Shown here: piece after piece, positions 5,935-6,995 of the stretch | Position numbering within the stretch: the stretch's first letter is position 1 | Layout: every line of letters begins with the position of its first letter | NCBI GenBank assembly: GCA_015661465.1 | Contig: DQVZ01000236.1 | Span: 1-6,995 of the forward strand | Length of the DNA: 6,995 nucleotides | Origin: Aquifex aeolicus | GTDB lineage: Bacteria; Aquificota; Aquificia; Aquificales; Aquificaceae | Direction: 5' to 3' | The notes under the pieces: generated by a model | What the model was told of the DNA's origin: nothing | The model's input: the letters and a program-made list of their open reading frames with translations, nothing else | The model's database searches: none | Position numbers and translations under genes: made by a program

Positions 5935-6786
5935 ATTTTGAGACAAACTAAAGACTGCCGAAGGAATTGCGGAAATTTTTGAAAAATACTTAACCGCTAA
6001 AACGGCTGAGAGTCCTGAGTTTTGCATTCCCACTTCTATGGAGAGTGTCTTAGCCTTTTTATGGTCTAGGCCTGCCATCAATCCAAAAAGGTATCCAAGA
6101 ATAAATCCTAAAATGTTGTGAAGTAAAACGATAGCAATAACTAGAAGGCTTATCTCCTTTAAAGATTCCGAATTTACGGCAAAAATCGTGGCTATTATAA
6201 CAGAAATGGAAAAAACGGCAACCAAGGGAAGAAACCTTTCAACGGAGTAGACTCTTTCTCCGAGAAATGTTCTTAAAATCATTCCTAAAGCAACCGGAAG
6301 AACTACAATCTTGAGAGTGGTTTCTACCATTGACAGAAAGGGAACTTCAACGTATTTACCAGCAAGGAGGTACGTCCACAGGGGTGTAAAGAGCGGTGAA
6401 AGAAGCGTAGATGTTACTGTCATTGAGATTGAATAAGAAAGGTCTCCCTTTGAAAGATAAGTAATTAAGTTTGAAGCAGTCCCACCTGGAGCTGAACCCA
6501 CTAAAACAACTCCCACAAATAATTCAGGCGGGAGTTTAAAACTTGTTGAGAGTACATAAGCGGAAAGAGGCATTATCGTAAACTGAAGGAAAGCTCCGTA
6601 GAGAACTACGATAGGCTTTTTTGTAATGCTCCTAAAATCTTCAAGGGTCAACGTAATTCCCATGGAAAGCATTATTATTACTAAAAGCGGTACGATAAAC
6701 TCTTTAAGACCTTTGAATACTTCAGGAAAAAAGATGCCTCCGATAGAAAAAAGAGATAAGATTAACAGAAATGTTAAATCCCTCAT
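5893..6786 (-). CDS. BASS-family (bile acid:sodium symporter-like) transporter
   Basis: A 297-residue inner-membrane protein with about ten hydrophobic helices, roughly at 4-20, 30-48, 57-78, 88-109, 117-140, 155-172, 186-205, 211-235, 255-267 and 272-292. The family motifs GSAPGGTASN (97-106) and SIEVGMQNSGLS (249-260) are clear. The sodium ligands known from the Neisseria homologue ASBT_NM, as I recall them (S114, N115, S128, T132, E260, Q264), map at a constant offset of 9 to S105, N106, S119, T123, E251 and Q255, all identical, so Na+ coupling is likely. The substrate is unknown; bacterial members carry organic anions such as pantoate or keto acids. The ATG shares its A with the TAA of the upstream peptidase gene (TAATG), so the two are probably translated in a coupled way. 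The 3' end overlaps atpI. Confidence 0.92.
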   Translation of the reverse strand: MRDLTFLLILSLFSIGGIFFPEVFKGLKEFIVPLLVIIMLSMGITLTLEDFRSITKKPIVVLYGAFLQFTIMPLSAYVLSTSFKLPPELFVGVVLVGSAPGGTASNLITYLSKGDLSYSISMTVTSTLLSPLFTPLWTYLLAGKYVEVPFLSMVETTLKIVVLPVALGMILRTFLGERVYSVERFLPLVAVFSISVIIATIFAVNSESLKEISLLVIAIVLLHNILGFILGYLFGLMAGLDHKKAKTLSIEVGMQNSGLSAVLAVKYFSKISAIPSAVFSLSQNLLGVLFSFLFRRI

Positions 6787-6995
6787 TATCCGAGAATAAG
6801 CCTGTACAGAAAAATAAGAGGGGGCATTATTATACTTTGGAGAACACCAGTAAATAAAAGGACTGTGATTATTAGAAAACCGTACTGTTCAAGCCTGTAG
6901 AACATCTCCCAGTATCTGTAAGATAGAAAACTCATAAGAGCTTTACTGCCATCCAGAGGTGGAATAGGAATTGCATTGAAAAGTCCTAATACCAA
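6786..6995 (-). CDS. M50-family (site-2 protease type) zinc peptidase, C-terminal part, cut by the right edge
   Basis: Only the last 69 codons are present. The frame is open to the window edge, and the first codon there is TTG, an internal leucine and not a start. Near the edge is LFNAIPIPPLDGSKAL, the NxxPxPPLDG motif of membrane-embedded M50 metalloproteases, whose Asp supplies the third zinc ligand. The HExxH motif would lie upstream, outside the window. Two hydrophobic helices follow (about 38-52 and 53-66 of the visible part), and the protein ends in RLILG. The short tail after the LDG motif fits the compact M50B group without a C-terminal PDZ domain. The substrate is unknown. The stop codon overlaps the start of the BASS transporter by 1 nt. 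Confidence 0.88.
   Translation of the reverse strand: MVLGLFNAIPIPPLDGSKALMSFLSYRYWEMFYRLEQYGFLIITVLLFTGVLQSIIMPPLIFLYRLILG

Noticed and set aside
6993..6995. Apparent TTG start at the right edge for the M50 peptidase fragment.
   Set aside because: The protein runs directly into the NxxPxPPLDG region, which is C-terminal in the family, so the gene continues beyond the window.
1..6995. Search for tRNA, rRNA, CRISPR arrays, insertion sequences, riboswitches and intrinsic terminators.
   Set aside because: Gaps between genes are at most 52 bp, and none shows a GC hairpin with a T-run, spaced direct repeats or terminal inverted repeats. No SAM or thiamine riboswitch could fit upstream of metK or thiO.

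Overview
The window looks like chromosomal DNA from a deep-branching thermophilic bacterium of the Aquificales, most likely Aquifex aeolicus or a close relative. This is inferred from lysine/glutamate-rich proteins, heavy use of AGA/AGG and ATA codons, very tight gene packing, and biosynthetic genes of unrelated pathways scattered one by one. No database search was run. Almost every base is coding. There are no RNA genes, mobile elements or CRISPR arrays, and the genes are ordinary housekeeping ones; I see no clear new multi-gene system.

Layout from left to right. An unidentified gene enters from the left edge on the minus strand (start at 73). It lies 35 bp downstream of lysC (minus), which encodes an aspartokinase with two ACT domains. 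A 52-bp gap separates lysC from the divergent metK (plus, S-adenosylmethionine synthetase). metK converges on hisZ (minus, regulatory subunit of ATP phosphoribosyltransferase), and their 3' ends overlap by 12 bp. A 31-bp gap separates hisZ from the divergent thiO (plus, FAD-dependent glycine oxidase-like). thiO is followed on the same strand by a small membrane coiled-coil protein, an archease-like protein and an AtpI/AtpZ-family membrane protein, with gaps of 16 and 10 bp and then a 4-bp overlap. The AtpI gene converges on a BASS-family sodium-coupled transporter (minus), with a 42-bp 3' overlap. The transporter is coupled by a TAATG junction to an upstream M50 (site-2 type) zinc peptidase that runs off the right edge.

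The genes do not form one pathway. LysC feeds methionine synthesis, and MetK turns methionine into AdoMet, so the divergent lysC-metK pair has a loose metabolic link. HisZ and ThiO belong to histidine and thiamine biosynthesis and sit apart from their partners.

Two regulatory patterns stand out. First, the hexamer TAAAAT lies exactly 7 nt before the start codons of metK, hisZ, thiO and the archease gene, with a near equivalent at lysC. These genes lack Shine-Dalgarno sequences, so the pattern suggests -10 boxes driving leaderless or nearly leaderless mRNAs. Second, the strongest Shine-Dalgarno sequence I found is inside lysC, directly before Met246. That is where other bacteria start a separate aspartokinase beta subunit.
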